Under the pieces are notes generated by a model. That model was not told the origin of the DNA. It saw only the letters and a list, made by a program, of their open reading frames with translations, and made no database searches. Made by a program: the position numbers and the translations under genes. Source: Limisphaerales bacterium (GTDB lineage Bacteria > Verrucomicrobiota > Verrucomicrobiia > Limisphaerales > UBA8199). From it: 13,428 nucleotides of DNA. Positions within the stretch are counted from its first letter, which is position 1. Every line of letters begins with the position of its first letter. Below, one piece after another: positions 1 to 6,324 of the stretch. The DNA is taken from contig JANXQE010000170.1 of NCBI GenBank assembly GCA_025356925.1, forward strand, positions 1 through 13,428. The letters are read 5' to 3'.

Positions 1-1121
1 ATTGTAATGTATGGACTGTCAGCCGGTTGGTCGATTGCCCCTGTGTAGGCGTCGCTGTCACCGGAGGCTTGGAAAAATGACTGCCCTTGCGCCGCCAATT
101 GCTGGAAAATCTGGTCGGTCGTCGAGCTCGGGCCACCCGACCAGGTCCAAGAGGAGCTAAGCTGCTTGGCGAGGTTGTCGGTCGCCATCCGATTCAGGAT
201 GTCATTGGGGAACCCGCTGGGGCCAGCCTCGTAGACGATGACTTGATTCAATCCCGGCGCCATGGCGATGGCGACTTCGATGTCCAGGGCCACCTCGATG
301 TTGGCGCTTCCCGGGCTCCCGTTATAGCCGTCCAAGAGCACGTTCGTAAGCGGGACACTCGGCAAACCGGCCTGGGTCTCATACGAGGCTATGTCACTAG
401 CGTAATAACCATCAAATTCGAGCAGACCCACCGTTTGCCCCAAGCCCTTGGCTGCCACGTTTGGCGCGTAAGCCGCTCGGAAATCGTTTCCCCTATACGT
501 GCCACCTGGCCCTGAGCCGTAGGCGGGCCGCGCACCGCCGATACCTTGGGATGCTCCGAAATTGTGCACGAGCGGACGTGGCAACTTAAAAGTGTCCAGC
601 CCGGTGACGTCCAGAATCGGGACAGAGCTCTCTACCGTCGGTTCGACATCTGGCGCGTAGCAGGTGCGAGGGTCCGTCGGATGTTGGTAGGTCCGCAGAG
701 TCAAATGGAGAGCCTTCTCAATATCCGCCACTGAGGCATTAACGTCGACCAACAGGCGATTACCGTGGGTGTGCGTCACCGTGAACCCGTTGGCTTGGGC
801 AAAGGCCAAGAGCGATTGATAATCTTCCGGAGAAGGCCCGAACGCTACGGCAAACTGCTCGGGAGTCAGGTACTGCCGGAATTTCGGACTTCCTGGGTCA
901 TAGAGCTCGCGGATCAGATTGGTAAGCACTTCCGGGTTCCGTAGTGGCAACCCGATTGCTAAGTCCAGCCGCTTGGCTGGCTCGAGCCGTCCGATCGGCG
1001 CCAACTCCGCCGCCGCTGCTGGCACATGGCCGTGGAGGATTCGAGATCCCGCCGCTTGTAAATCCAACTGGGAAAGCATGATAAGCACCCCGAGTGCTAC
1101 CTTGGTTCCAGCGGGCCTCAC
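1..1121 (-). CDS. Pro-kumamolisin-like S53 (sedolisin) serine-carboxyl peptidase, 3' part missing at left edge
   Basis: The minus-strand frame is open from about 1172 to the left edge, giving 373 visible residues from a GTG at 1121. Family knowledge: sedolisins are secreted, acid-active endopeptidases made as self-cleaving proenzymes with a Ser-Glu-Asp triad. Seen: a signal peptide (residues 1-25: RPAGTK, hydrophobic VALGVLIML, then QAAG), a prodomain at about 30-175 (including YDPGSPKFRQYLTPEQFA and HGNRLLVDV), then the catalytic domain with NDFRAAYAPNV. The E-x-x-x-D pair is in IEVALDIE (E276, D280), and the oxyanion Asp is D355 in QASGDSD. The catalytic Ser (GTS motif) should lie beyond the edge. 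The GTG start is chosen because it gives a normal signal peptide; ATG at 1079 would cut into the hydrophobic core. No strong ribosome binding site is visible. The family call is secure, the exact start is not. Confidence 0.93.
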   Translation of the reverse strand, partial: MRPAGTKVALGVLIMLSQLDLQAAGSRILHGHVPAAAAELAPIGRLEPAKRLDLAIGLPLRNPEVLTNLIRELYDPGSPKFRQYLTPEQFAVAFGPSPEDYQSLLAFAQANGFTVTHTHGNRLLVDVNASVADIEKALHLTLRTYQHPTDPRTCYAPDVEPTVESSVPILDVTGLDTFKLPRPLVHNFGASQGIGGARPAYGSGPGGTYRGNDFRAAYAPNVAAKGLGQTVGLLEFDGYYASDIASYETQAGLPSVPLTNVLLDGYNGSPGSANIEVALDIEVAIAMAPGLNQVIVYEAGPSGFPNDILNRMATDNLAKQLSSSWTWSGGPSSTTDQIFQQLAAQGQSFFQASGDSDAYTGAIDQPADSPYIT

Positions 1122-1308
1122 TAAAAAGTCGTATCCCGTTTTTACGGCGCCAGCGTTCTTCACGTTGTGTTTTCAAACGCGGGAACACGCAGCTTTTGTG
1201 CCGATATTGCCTCGCCGACTCGGGTTTGCTGGCCCACCGCAACAAATCCGAAAGTTTCAGCCGATTTTGCGAATACCGATGAAAACCGGCGATTTGGCAG
1301 CGTCGAGG

Positions 1309-1338
1309 TCCACCAAGCTGGAGTTCACCAGGTTGGAG
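1309..1338. repeat. Two imperfect 15-bp tandem units
   Basis: Unit 1 is TCCACCAAGCTGGAG (1309-1323) and unit 2 is TTCACCAGGTTGGAG (1324-1338); 12 of 15 positions match. They lie about 190-215 nt upstream of the protease start at 1121. They could be paired regulator sites or chance; two units are too few to decide. Confidence 0.4.
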
Positions 1339-1406
1339 TGAGCCGTTTGATGCTGTCCCGGTCGGGTTGTCTTCATGGTCACGACCGCTGGGCTCTCGGT
1401 GTGCTT

Positions 1407-1440
1407 GAGGCGTACCGGGGAAGGCCCCGCCTCCTTTTTC
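1407..1440 (+). terminator. Terminator-like bulged hairpin with T tract (plus strand)
   Basis: Read on the plus strand, an outer stem GAGGC (1407-1411)/GCCTC (1429-1433) encloses an inner stem GGGG (1417-1420)/CCCC (1425-1428) with loop AAGG, then CTTTTTC to 1440. The 5' side carries a 5-nt bulge. The shape suits an intrinsic terminator, but no plus-strand gene leads into it, so its use is doubtful. Confidence 0.22.
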
Positions 1441-1464
1441 CAGTGTCCTGGCCGAACGGCCCCT

Positions 1465-1488
1465 GTGGGATGCCCCCAAAGATCCCAC
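1465..1488 (-). terminator. Hairpin downstream of the gene at 1541-2077, possible 3' end
   Basis: Perfect 7-bp arms GTGGGAT/ATCCCAC with a 10-nt loop, starting 53 nt after the stop codon at 1541-1543. There is no T tract on the minus strand, so it is not a classical intrinsic terminator. It may be a transcript-stabilising or Rho-related structure. Confidence 0.25.
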
Positions 1489-1540
1489 GCTCAATCAACG
1501 CAGTGGTTTGAATGCCGTTTCCGGCTTCAGTCCGCCGGGA

Positions 1541-2077
1541 TCACGAGTTCCGGACCTGGCGCCTGAGCCCGATGTGCACCGTTGGTCGGGGAACGGCCGC
1601 CTCCGGCGGGCGTTCAGCCACCAGCAGGTCCATCCGGGCCCGACGCGCCACCGCGCGGAGGTATTTCCGCAGCCGGCCGGATTCGGCATTGCACGGCGTG
1701 GGCGACCCAAGCAACGCTACCAGTGCTCCGGCCCCTTGAAGCCGGTGCGGCAGCCAGGCGTTCACCCAGAAATAAAAGGGCAACGGCAACCCCTCGGAGC
1801 CAACCACGGCAACGACAATCATATCTGAGCGAATCGCCGTCGACACCGCCCCGGCCAGCACACCAGGCTGACGAAGGTCAGCGACATTCCACCAGGTGCC
1901 GCGAACCGCTTTGGCACCCAGCATCGCTTCCACTTTCTGGTAAATCTCACCAGCCCAGTTGCGCGTTTGCGAATCGTCGTAAATGACGCTGACGTTCATT
2001 GCGTATTCCGCAGGCGGCAAGCCGGTAACCAGCTTCTCCAAGCTGCCAATGGGATGGGCATCGTATCGTCGCGGCAT
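1541..2077 (-). CDS. Conserved-looking cytoplasmic protein, alpha/beta (Rossmann-like) pattern, function unknown
   Basis: 178 residues from ATG at 2077. The strand pattern is MNVSVIYDD (27-35), SDMIVVAVVG (84-93), GALVALLG (117-124) and MDLLVA (149-154), alternating with helices, as in a flavodoxin- or Rossmann-type sandwich. Charged and aromatic stretches such as RNWAGEIYQKVEAML and LPFYFWVNAWLP look like a real protein. From memory, similar small proteins with an N-terminal VIYDD strand occur in Verrucomicrobiota with no assigned role. There is no signal peptide or membrane segment. ATG at 1999 (MNVSVIYDD) is an equally possible start that would remove a 26-residue Pro/Arg-rich leader; neither has a clear Shine-Dalgarno sequence. 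The frame extends to 2179, but that upstream part looks non-coding. The last 25 residues are Arg/Pro-rich and may be divergent. Confidence 0.68.
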   Translation of the reverse strand: MPRRYDAHPIGSLEKLVTGLPPAEYAMNVSVIYDDSQTRNWAGEIYQKVEAMLGAKAVRGTWWNVADLRQPGVLAGAVSTAIRSDMIVVAVVGSEGLPLPFYFWVNAWLPHRLQGAGALVALLGSPTPCNAESGRLRKYLRAVARRARMDLLVAERPPEAAVPRPTVHIGLRRQVRNS

Positions 2078-2302
2078 AGGTCGTTCTGTTTTATTTTGAC
2101 CAATTGAGTGTTTTTGAGCAGGGGTCTGACGCGGTGACCAAACACAAGCTGACCCGTCCTGTTGTTCATCGGCACTCAAATTGTTCTGTTTTCCGGTGAT
2201 TCCCCGCGATTTTGAATCTGACCGGTCTGGTCGCTCGCTACTCTGAACCGCGCCAACCCCCAGGGGACGACAGACCTAAGGCAAGTTTCATGCCCAAGCT
2301 CA
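2078..2302. other. 225-nt intergenic region with direct and inverted repeats
   Basis: It separates the hydrolase remnant (ends 2303) from the gene starting at 2077. It holds a 10-bp direct repeat GTTCTGTTTT at 2083-2092 and 2183-2192 (exactly 100 nt apart) and a near-perfect inverted pair, CAATTGAGTG (2101-2110) against CACTCAAATTG (2173-2183). Between them is a GGGTC...GACCC pair and the palindrome GGTGACC. No ORF is convincing. The layout could be a regulatory region or the scar of a small non-autonomous element. Confidence 0.45.
2083..2192. repeat. Direct repeat GTTCTGTTTT x2 around an inverted pair
   Basis: Copies lie at 2083-2092 and 2183-2192. The inner inverted pair differs by a single extra A in the right arm. 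The proximal copy ends only 5 nt upstream of the ATG at 2077, where it would cover the ribosome-binding region. Confidence 0.4.
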
Positions 2303-3272
2303 TCAATCGATGATCACTACCTGATGGTCCAGATCCGCGATTAAGAACGCGACCCGTGTGCTATCCCCGGCGTGGTTCACAACCAAACCCGGAACCTTTG
2401 TCCGTGGCTCGCGCATCCAGGCCGTTTCAGGCGGGTAGACTGGGAACGGAGGCACGTAGGTGAGCAGGGCCTGGGCTCCACCCGAAATCATCACCTCGCC
2501 CAGCCAGCCGCCGAACGGAAGAATGTCGGTCTGCTCGAATCCCTGCAGGATGGCGTGACGCGATCGCACACCGCTCGTCCGGTCGCCATCCTCAACCCGC
2601 ATGTAAGTATGGAGCGCCGCGGTGTCCGACCCGCGGGGTCGCTCGCCTTCGCGCCCGAGCGCTACGTAATGGCAGCCCAATATGTTAGCGAGGACAAAGT
2701 CGGCCCGAGGTTGGCCCCATTCATCAAAGAGCCCGCTCCGGCCAGTGGCGATCAGCGCGCCGTCGCTTTGAACGAAGCGGCGGAGATGCGCTGCCTCCGC
2801 GTCGGAGAGCGCCCCGACATTAGGCAAAATCAGCACCGCCATCTTGGAGCCCTGGACTTCCAGATCATCCGCGTGCACCGGCAAATACGGTATCCGAGCG
2901 CGAAGCAACGCCTGGGTCCAACCGCGCCACGGCAGCTCCACCAGTTCATGTGACTGGTCGCGGCCGAAAAAGTCTGTATTTCTCTGTGACCAAACCAGGC
3001 CAACCGAGGCGACGGGTTCACGATTGACCAGAAACTCCTGATTTGCTTCATGCCAGCGATAGATGGGTTCCGCGATCTGGAATTGTCGCTGGTCCTCTTG
3101 CTCTGCCCCAACGTGGTGCCACCACGGCTGGAGCCCCCCGGCCAGGCCTTCGAGAATCCACAACCGAGCTTCCGGTTCGGGCTTGCTCGTCTTGCGGAAG
3201 GTCGGCCGGCCGGCTTGATACATCGCCATGCTTTCAGGAACTAGCGAGAAATTCCCTTCGCGTTTGGTTCAT
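2303..3272 (-). pseudogene. Remnant of a Tat-exported glycosyl-hydrolase-like protein with beta-galactosidase trimerisation-type domain; internally deleted and frameshifted
   Basis: Two pieces. At 3272-3234 is a 12-residue ORF, MNQTRREFLASS, a twin-arginine start (TRREFL) ending in TGA. The main piece is 308 residues from ATG 3229 to the stop at 2303, in the +1 frame relative to the first. Its sequence (SMAMYQAGRPTFRK, GGLQPWWHHVGA, SVGLVWSQRNTDFFGRD, RARIPYLPVHADDL, LILPNVGALSDAE, VYPPETAWMREP) matches what I know of the middle and C-terminal half of verrucomicrobial and planctomycetal GHL6/beta-galactosidase trimerisation proteins of roughly 650-700 residues. The TIM-barrel half is absent. 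Residues 297-308 read IADLDHQVVIID, where family members usually continue well past the ADLD strand before a DHEVVVI-type end, suggesting a second deletion. Less likely, the 308-residue ORF is a working stand-alone protein behind a short leader ORF. Confidence 0.72.
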
Positions 3273-3371
3273 GAGCGTCCGGTCTGTTAGACAGAGAATG
3301 GACCCGGACCACGCGGGACACAAGGAAAGCGGTGGGGAGGCTGCGCGTTGCCATTCTCCTGGGCGTTCCGG

Positions 3372-3599
3372 TTAGGGATCGTTCGTAACCGAGGCGGCGT
3401 TCGTCAGGCCAGGTCCTGGATTAGCGGTTGCTTCACCCAAAATCGCGCTCGCGGAGGATCTGGCTCGGTAAATCAGAACCGCAATGAGCATCAGCGCCGA
3501 TGTGATGAGCACCGCGAACACGACGGTCTTAAACCGCTCGCGCCGGCCACGCTCGAAGTCGGTCGTGACCGGGTTCGGCTCCTGCGGCACCTTAGACAT
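3372..3599 (-). CDS. Small single-span membrane protein, function unknown
   Basis: 75 residues from ATG 3599. A polar, basic N-terminus (residues 1-23, including FERGRRERFK) precedes one membrane segment, about 24-44 (TVVFAVLITSALMLIAVLIY), and then a Ser/Ala/Asn/Pro-rich tail. Positive charges before the span suggest an N-in orientation with the tail in the periplasm. The frame stays open further upstream to 4022, but that part lies antisense in frame to the NAGPA gene and is a shadow. It begins 68 nt after the stop at 3668. The N-terminal layout recalls verrucomicrobial LysM-type proteins (short basic head, one span, then a domain), so it could be a version without the domain; this is inference. 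No Shine-Dalgarno sequence is visible. Confidence 0.62.
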   Translation of the reverse strand: MSKVPQEPNPVTTDFERGRRERFKTVVFAVLITSALMLIAVLIYRARSSASAILGEATANPGPGLTNAASVTNDP

Positions 3600-3627
3600 A
3601 AGCTTGAAAGAATTGGCTGTGAACGTC

Positions 3628-3644
3628 CCGGCCACCGAAGCCGG
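3628..3644 (-). other. Short hairpin between the NAGPA-Fn3 gene and the small membrane protein
   Basis: Perfect 5-bp arms CCGGC/GCCGG with a 7-nt loop, inside the 68-nt gap. No T run follows on the minus strand, so it may only attenuate or process the transcript. Confidence 0.25.
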
Positions 3645-3667
3645 TTTGCAAGCGAAGAAACGCGTCC

Positions 3668-5662
3668 CTATTTGATCAGCCGGAAATACTGCGCAGCGCC
3701 GGAATTGGCCGTTGTAAAGGGACTGGTCACAATCGGTCCAGGCACATCGAGCCACGGGCCGGCCGGTGAGTTGGCCTGTTGCAAGGTGAATCCTCCACGG
3801 CTCCAACTCACGGTTAGCGTAGTGTTGGATTGCTGAATGGCCAATTGCGGTGGCGCCAAGTAGGGTGAAGTATAAGCAAGAGACGCGCCGAAAGTGATAT
3901 CCGGGCTTTGCGCGTTGTAGTTGTGCACTTCGACGGCAAGTACGTTGTCGCCGCTGATCAAGTTCGTCACGGGATCGCCAGAAATTACGAACGAGTCTGG
4001 ACAAGAGGCATCGCCGCTGCACGGATATCCGGCGGCCATGGTTGAATTGCTGACTGCTGTCGGGGCGGGCACCATTCGCAAGCGATAGATTTCCGCACCG
4101 TTGAGATAAAAAATCGCTCCATCATCAACGGCATCACCGAAGAGGAGGGAAGCAGCCTGCAAATGGTTGGTGTAGGCAAAATGCGTCCGGAGATAATAGG
4201 TCGTGAATGGATAGCCGGTCGACGGGTTAAGCGGCATCTGAGTGTCGAGCATCGGGATGTTAGAGGGATTGGAATTTGCGCCCCGGTTATCAACCCACAG
4301 TAGTCCCGGTCCGGCTCCATCCCAGCCAGAATCGTTGTACCCAGGCACGGCCCAATTCACTCCATCAAGGTTGGTCGTCGCGTAAGTCCAGGTGTTTGTG
4401 AAATCGAAAATAAGGTTTGTGGTCGCGTAGTTGGCGGTCGTGAAGAAGAGGTTGGCGGATGAATACTGGTTGGCGCCATCGTTGGAAAAGAGGCGAAAGT
4501 AATAGCCAGTTCCAGGGGTCAGGCCGGTCAGTAAAGCTGCATGGTTGGTAACCATGTCTGCTGAATAGCTCGAAGATGAACCGAGGCTGCTTGTGAGTCC
4601 GTACTGCACCAGGCTCGTGGCGGGACTGGTTGTGGTCCAGGTGATAGTGGCTGCTGTGTCGTCGGATAGCGGGATGACATCGTTGATGAAACCTGGCAAT
4701 GGCTTGGCGAAGATTCCCAAATGACAACCGACGGTTCGCTCGCGGCCCGACGCGGGAATGGCACTGGACCGATTCAGTTCTACTGGACTGCCGGTGGAAT
4801 CTTGCATGACGAGGCAAGTCGAACCACCACCGTCCATATTAGCGCCATCCCATGCGCCGACGCGCTGCAGCCAAGCCGCCGTTTCCCAATCCCAGGCACC
4901 ATCGCTGTACCCGGACTGGCGCCCGTCGATCGTTAAGATATAGAGATACCGTCGATCCTTTGAGAGGCCGAAGGCGGTACGAGGTTGTAGCTGGTGAACG
5001 AAATCCGAGCTCGCCAGGTAGTTCGAACCGATATTGACCCCGTTGACCAGCACAGCATATAAGCCCGAAACGACGCTCTGACTGCCAATCATAGAAACCG
5101 CCGGCCAATTCGTAGCAACAAATGTCGCTTGGTTATTCGCCGTAAACAGGAAGGTCGAGTCGTCTATCGGCCCTTCCTGAGCGGAAACCAGTTGGTTGGT
5201 GCAAACGAGAGCGCCAGTTACGCGCAGCGGCGTGCCCTCCGCTATCGTGTAACCGGGCGAGTCCGATGTGCCCGGGTCATGGAAATTGTTTGCATTAACG
5301 GCGAGTTGCACTCCATAGCTTTTGAGGAAATTTGTCGTGGTCGAGCCGATCGTTTCCATCCCGCTGATTCCCGTTCCATCGGCCACGTAGTTGCTGTAAC
5401 GAGGCGTCGGGAAGAGACGGATATCCGGATCTGTTAAATCCACTCGCACGGCATTGACCACCTGGAGGTCGGGGTACCCACCCCCGCCGGGAGTATTAGT
5501 GCCGAGGGCGTGATCCATGCCTTTGAAAATCGGGACCCAAGAACCAAGCGTAGTGCCACCGAAAGCTGAGCAATTCATCCCCAGGCCCAGAGCGAGTGAA
5601 AGCAGCGCCGCGGTTGTTCTGAGATCGAGTCTAATCTCCACTGTACTGGTAATCATATCCAT
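3668..5662 (-). CDS. Secreted multidomain phosphodiester glycosidase (NAGPA/DUF2233) with Fn3 and galactose-binding-like domains
   Basis: 664 residues from ATG 5662. A signal peptide (hydrophobic TTAALLSLALGLG, about 16-28) leads to a NAGPA domain at about 40-320: AVNANNFHDP (121-130, replacing the usual INGDF), QPRTAFGLSKD (226-236), TIDGRQSGYS (244-253) and NMDGGGSTCLV (275-285). Then come a fibronectin III-like domain (about 329-410), a galactose-binding-like sandwich (about 417-600, DAVDDGAIFYLNGAEIYRLR) and a C-terminal beta domain ending AAQYFRLIK, common on secreted verrucomicrobial proteins. NAGPA enzymes hydrolyse sugar-phosphodiester bonds. The GRQSGYSDG loop matches the family; the Asn-Asn-Phe change near the GDF motif may alter specificity. 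ATG 5662, ATG 5656 and GTG 5644 are possible starts. The first two overlap the upstream pseudopilin stop (5631), so coupling is likely. The frame reaches 5725, but that extension looks non-coding. Confidence 0.85.
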   Translation of the reverse strand: MDMITSTVEIRLDLRTTAALLSLALGLGMNCSAFGGTTLGSWVPIFKGMDHALGTNTPGGGGYPDLQVVNAVRVDLTDPDIRLFPTPRYSNYVADGTGISGMETIGSTTTNFLKSYGVQLAVNANNFHDPGTSDSPGYTIAEGTPLRVTGALVCTNQLVSAQEGPIDDSTFLFTANNQATFVATNWPAVSMIGSQSVVSGLYAVLVNGVNIGSNYLASSDFVHQLQPRTAFGLSKDRRYLYILTIDGRQSGYSDGAWDWETAAWLQRVGAWDGANMDGGGSTCLVMQDSTGSPVELNRSSAIPASGRERTVGCHLGIFAKPLPGFINDVIPLSDDTAATITWTTTSPATSLVQYGLTSSLGSSSSYSADMVTNHAALLTGLTPGTGYYFRLFSNDGANQYSSANLFFTTANYATTNLIFDFTNTWTYATTNLDGVNWAVPGYNDSGWDGAGPGLLWVDNRGANSNPSNIPMLDTQMPLNPSTGYPFTTYYLRTHFAYTNHLQAASLLFGDAVDDGAIFYLNGAEIYRLRMVPAPTAVSNSTMAAGYPCSGDASCPDSFVISGDPVTNLISGDNVLAVEVHNYNAQSPDITFGASLAYTSPYLAPPQLAIQQSNTTLTVSWSRGGFTLQQANSPAGPWLDVPGPIVTSPFTTANSGAAQYFRLIK

Positions 5663-6311
5663 AAATGGGGTCCTGGGTGTAAGCGGCGTTGTAGCCGTCG
5701 TAATAAATCCTGGTGAGGGCCACATGACCGTCCACGAACCCCACGACGCTTTCGGCGTCGCAATAGAAAGGCATGTTCCGTTTGCCGGTCTTGCTTTTGT
5801 GCCAGGAAAGCGGCGCGTGCGCCGTCCATTCCATCACCAGGAGCGTGTGGGGTGGCTGTTTGATTGATGAAAGCTGCCAGCCCGCGAGGTTCGGCACCCC
5901 TTCCATCGTCACTCCATTGAACACATAGCTTCCATAATCAAAGCGAGGGCTCAAATAGAAGGGCGTTGGATCCGAATAGCCGCGGTCCTGCGGGCAGGCG
6001 AAAACGGTATCGTTAGGAGATGAAGGGCCGCTGAGGCCGGCGTACCGCTTCACCTGTTCCTTGTACCACCACCACAAGCTCCTTTGCTCGCCGGGGCTGA
6101 CGGTGGGCAGAGTTTGATTATTATCGTTGCAAAAAGTCAGGACCGCGCGGTTGACCTGCTGCAGGTTCGCGACGCAGCGCGCTAGCCGCGATTTGTTCCT
6201 GAGCGCCGTGCGTTCCGCGACCACGACCGCGCAGAGCAGCGAAATAACCCCCAGGGTCACGAGCAAATCGGTCAGGGTAAACCCGAACTCAGGATCGCAA
6301 TTGGTTCGCAT
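5631..6311 (-). CDS. Pseudopilin-like protein with prepilin leader (DGHV type), Asp at mature position 5
   Basis: 226 residues from ATG 6311, chosen because it gives a normal 10-residue prepilin leader (MRTNCDPEFG) with canonical cleavage G10/F11; it lies 13 nt after the preceding stop. ATG 6338 would overlap that gene by 14 nt. The mature N-terminus FTLTDLLVTLGVISLL is the usual hydrophobic helix (11-31), but the invariant Glu at mature position 5 is Asp here (D15). The globular part has FACPQDRGYSD (104-114) and FVDGHV (192-197), the signature of the abundant Planctomycete/Verrucomicrobiota prepilin-like family, and ends GYDYQYSGD. The family is expected at the inner membrane, processed by a PilD-type peptidase and assembled by a type II secretion or type IV pilus-like machine; no machine genes are in the window. 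Confidence 0.85.
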   Translation of the reverse strand: MRTNCDPEFGFTLTDLLVTLGVISLLCAVVVAERTALRNKSRLARCVANLQQVNRAVLTFCNDNNQTLPTVSPGEQRSLWWWYKEQVKRYAGLSGPSSPNDTVFACPQDRGYSDPTPFYLSPRFDYGSYVFNGVTMEGVPNLAGWQLSSIKQPPHTLLVMEWTAHAPLSWHKSKTGKRNMPFYCDAESVVGFVDGHVALTRIYYDGYNAAYTQDPIYGYDYQYSGD

Positions 6312-6324
6312 GGCGCGGTTCAAA

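Larger units (their letters stand above)
1122..1540. other. 419-nt gene-free stretch with hairpins and a short tandem repeat
   Basis: No convincing gene in either strand; frames that stay open here are rich in Arg, Ser, Gly and Pro and resemble no family I know. Contents: an inverted repeat with 7-bp arms GTGGGAT/ATCCCAC (1465-1471 and 1482-1488, 10-nt loop), just downstream of the minus-strand gene ending at 1541 and possibly part of its 3' end; a bulged GC hairpin at 1407-1433 followed on the plus strand by CTTTTTC; and two imperfect 15-bp tandem units at 1309-1338. The region must also hold the leader of the protease gene starting at 1121, but I could not pick out a credible promoter. Confidence 0.6.

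Noticed and set aside
87..734. Plus-strand open frames at the left edge
   Set aside because: They are antisense to the S53 protease, whose frame gives clear signal, prodomain and active-site motifs.
898..1494. Minus-strand open frame of 198 codons across the gap and the protease start
   Set aside because: Its composition is Arg/Gly/Ser-rich with no recognisable family, and it overlaps the well-supported protease coding region in another frame.
2120..2155. GGGTC...GACCC pair resembling REP or transposon-associated termini
   Set aside because: Arms of 5 bp with no transposase and no second copy in the window are not enough to call an element.
2372..2953. Plus-strand open frame of 193 codons
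   Set aside because: It is antisense to the hydrolase remnant, which shows family motifs along its whole length.
3283..3295. Short palindrome TCTGT-TAG-ACAGA upstream of the Tat start
   Set aside because: Five-bp arms are expected by chance at this length; no second copy was seen.
3600..4022. Upstream extension of the small membrane protein
   Set aside because: It overlaps the C-terminal domain of the NAGPA-Fn3 protein in another frame and has low-complexity, Arg-rich translation; the ATG at 3599 is a sensible start.
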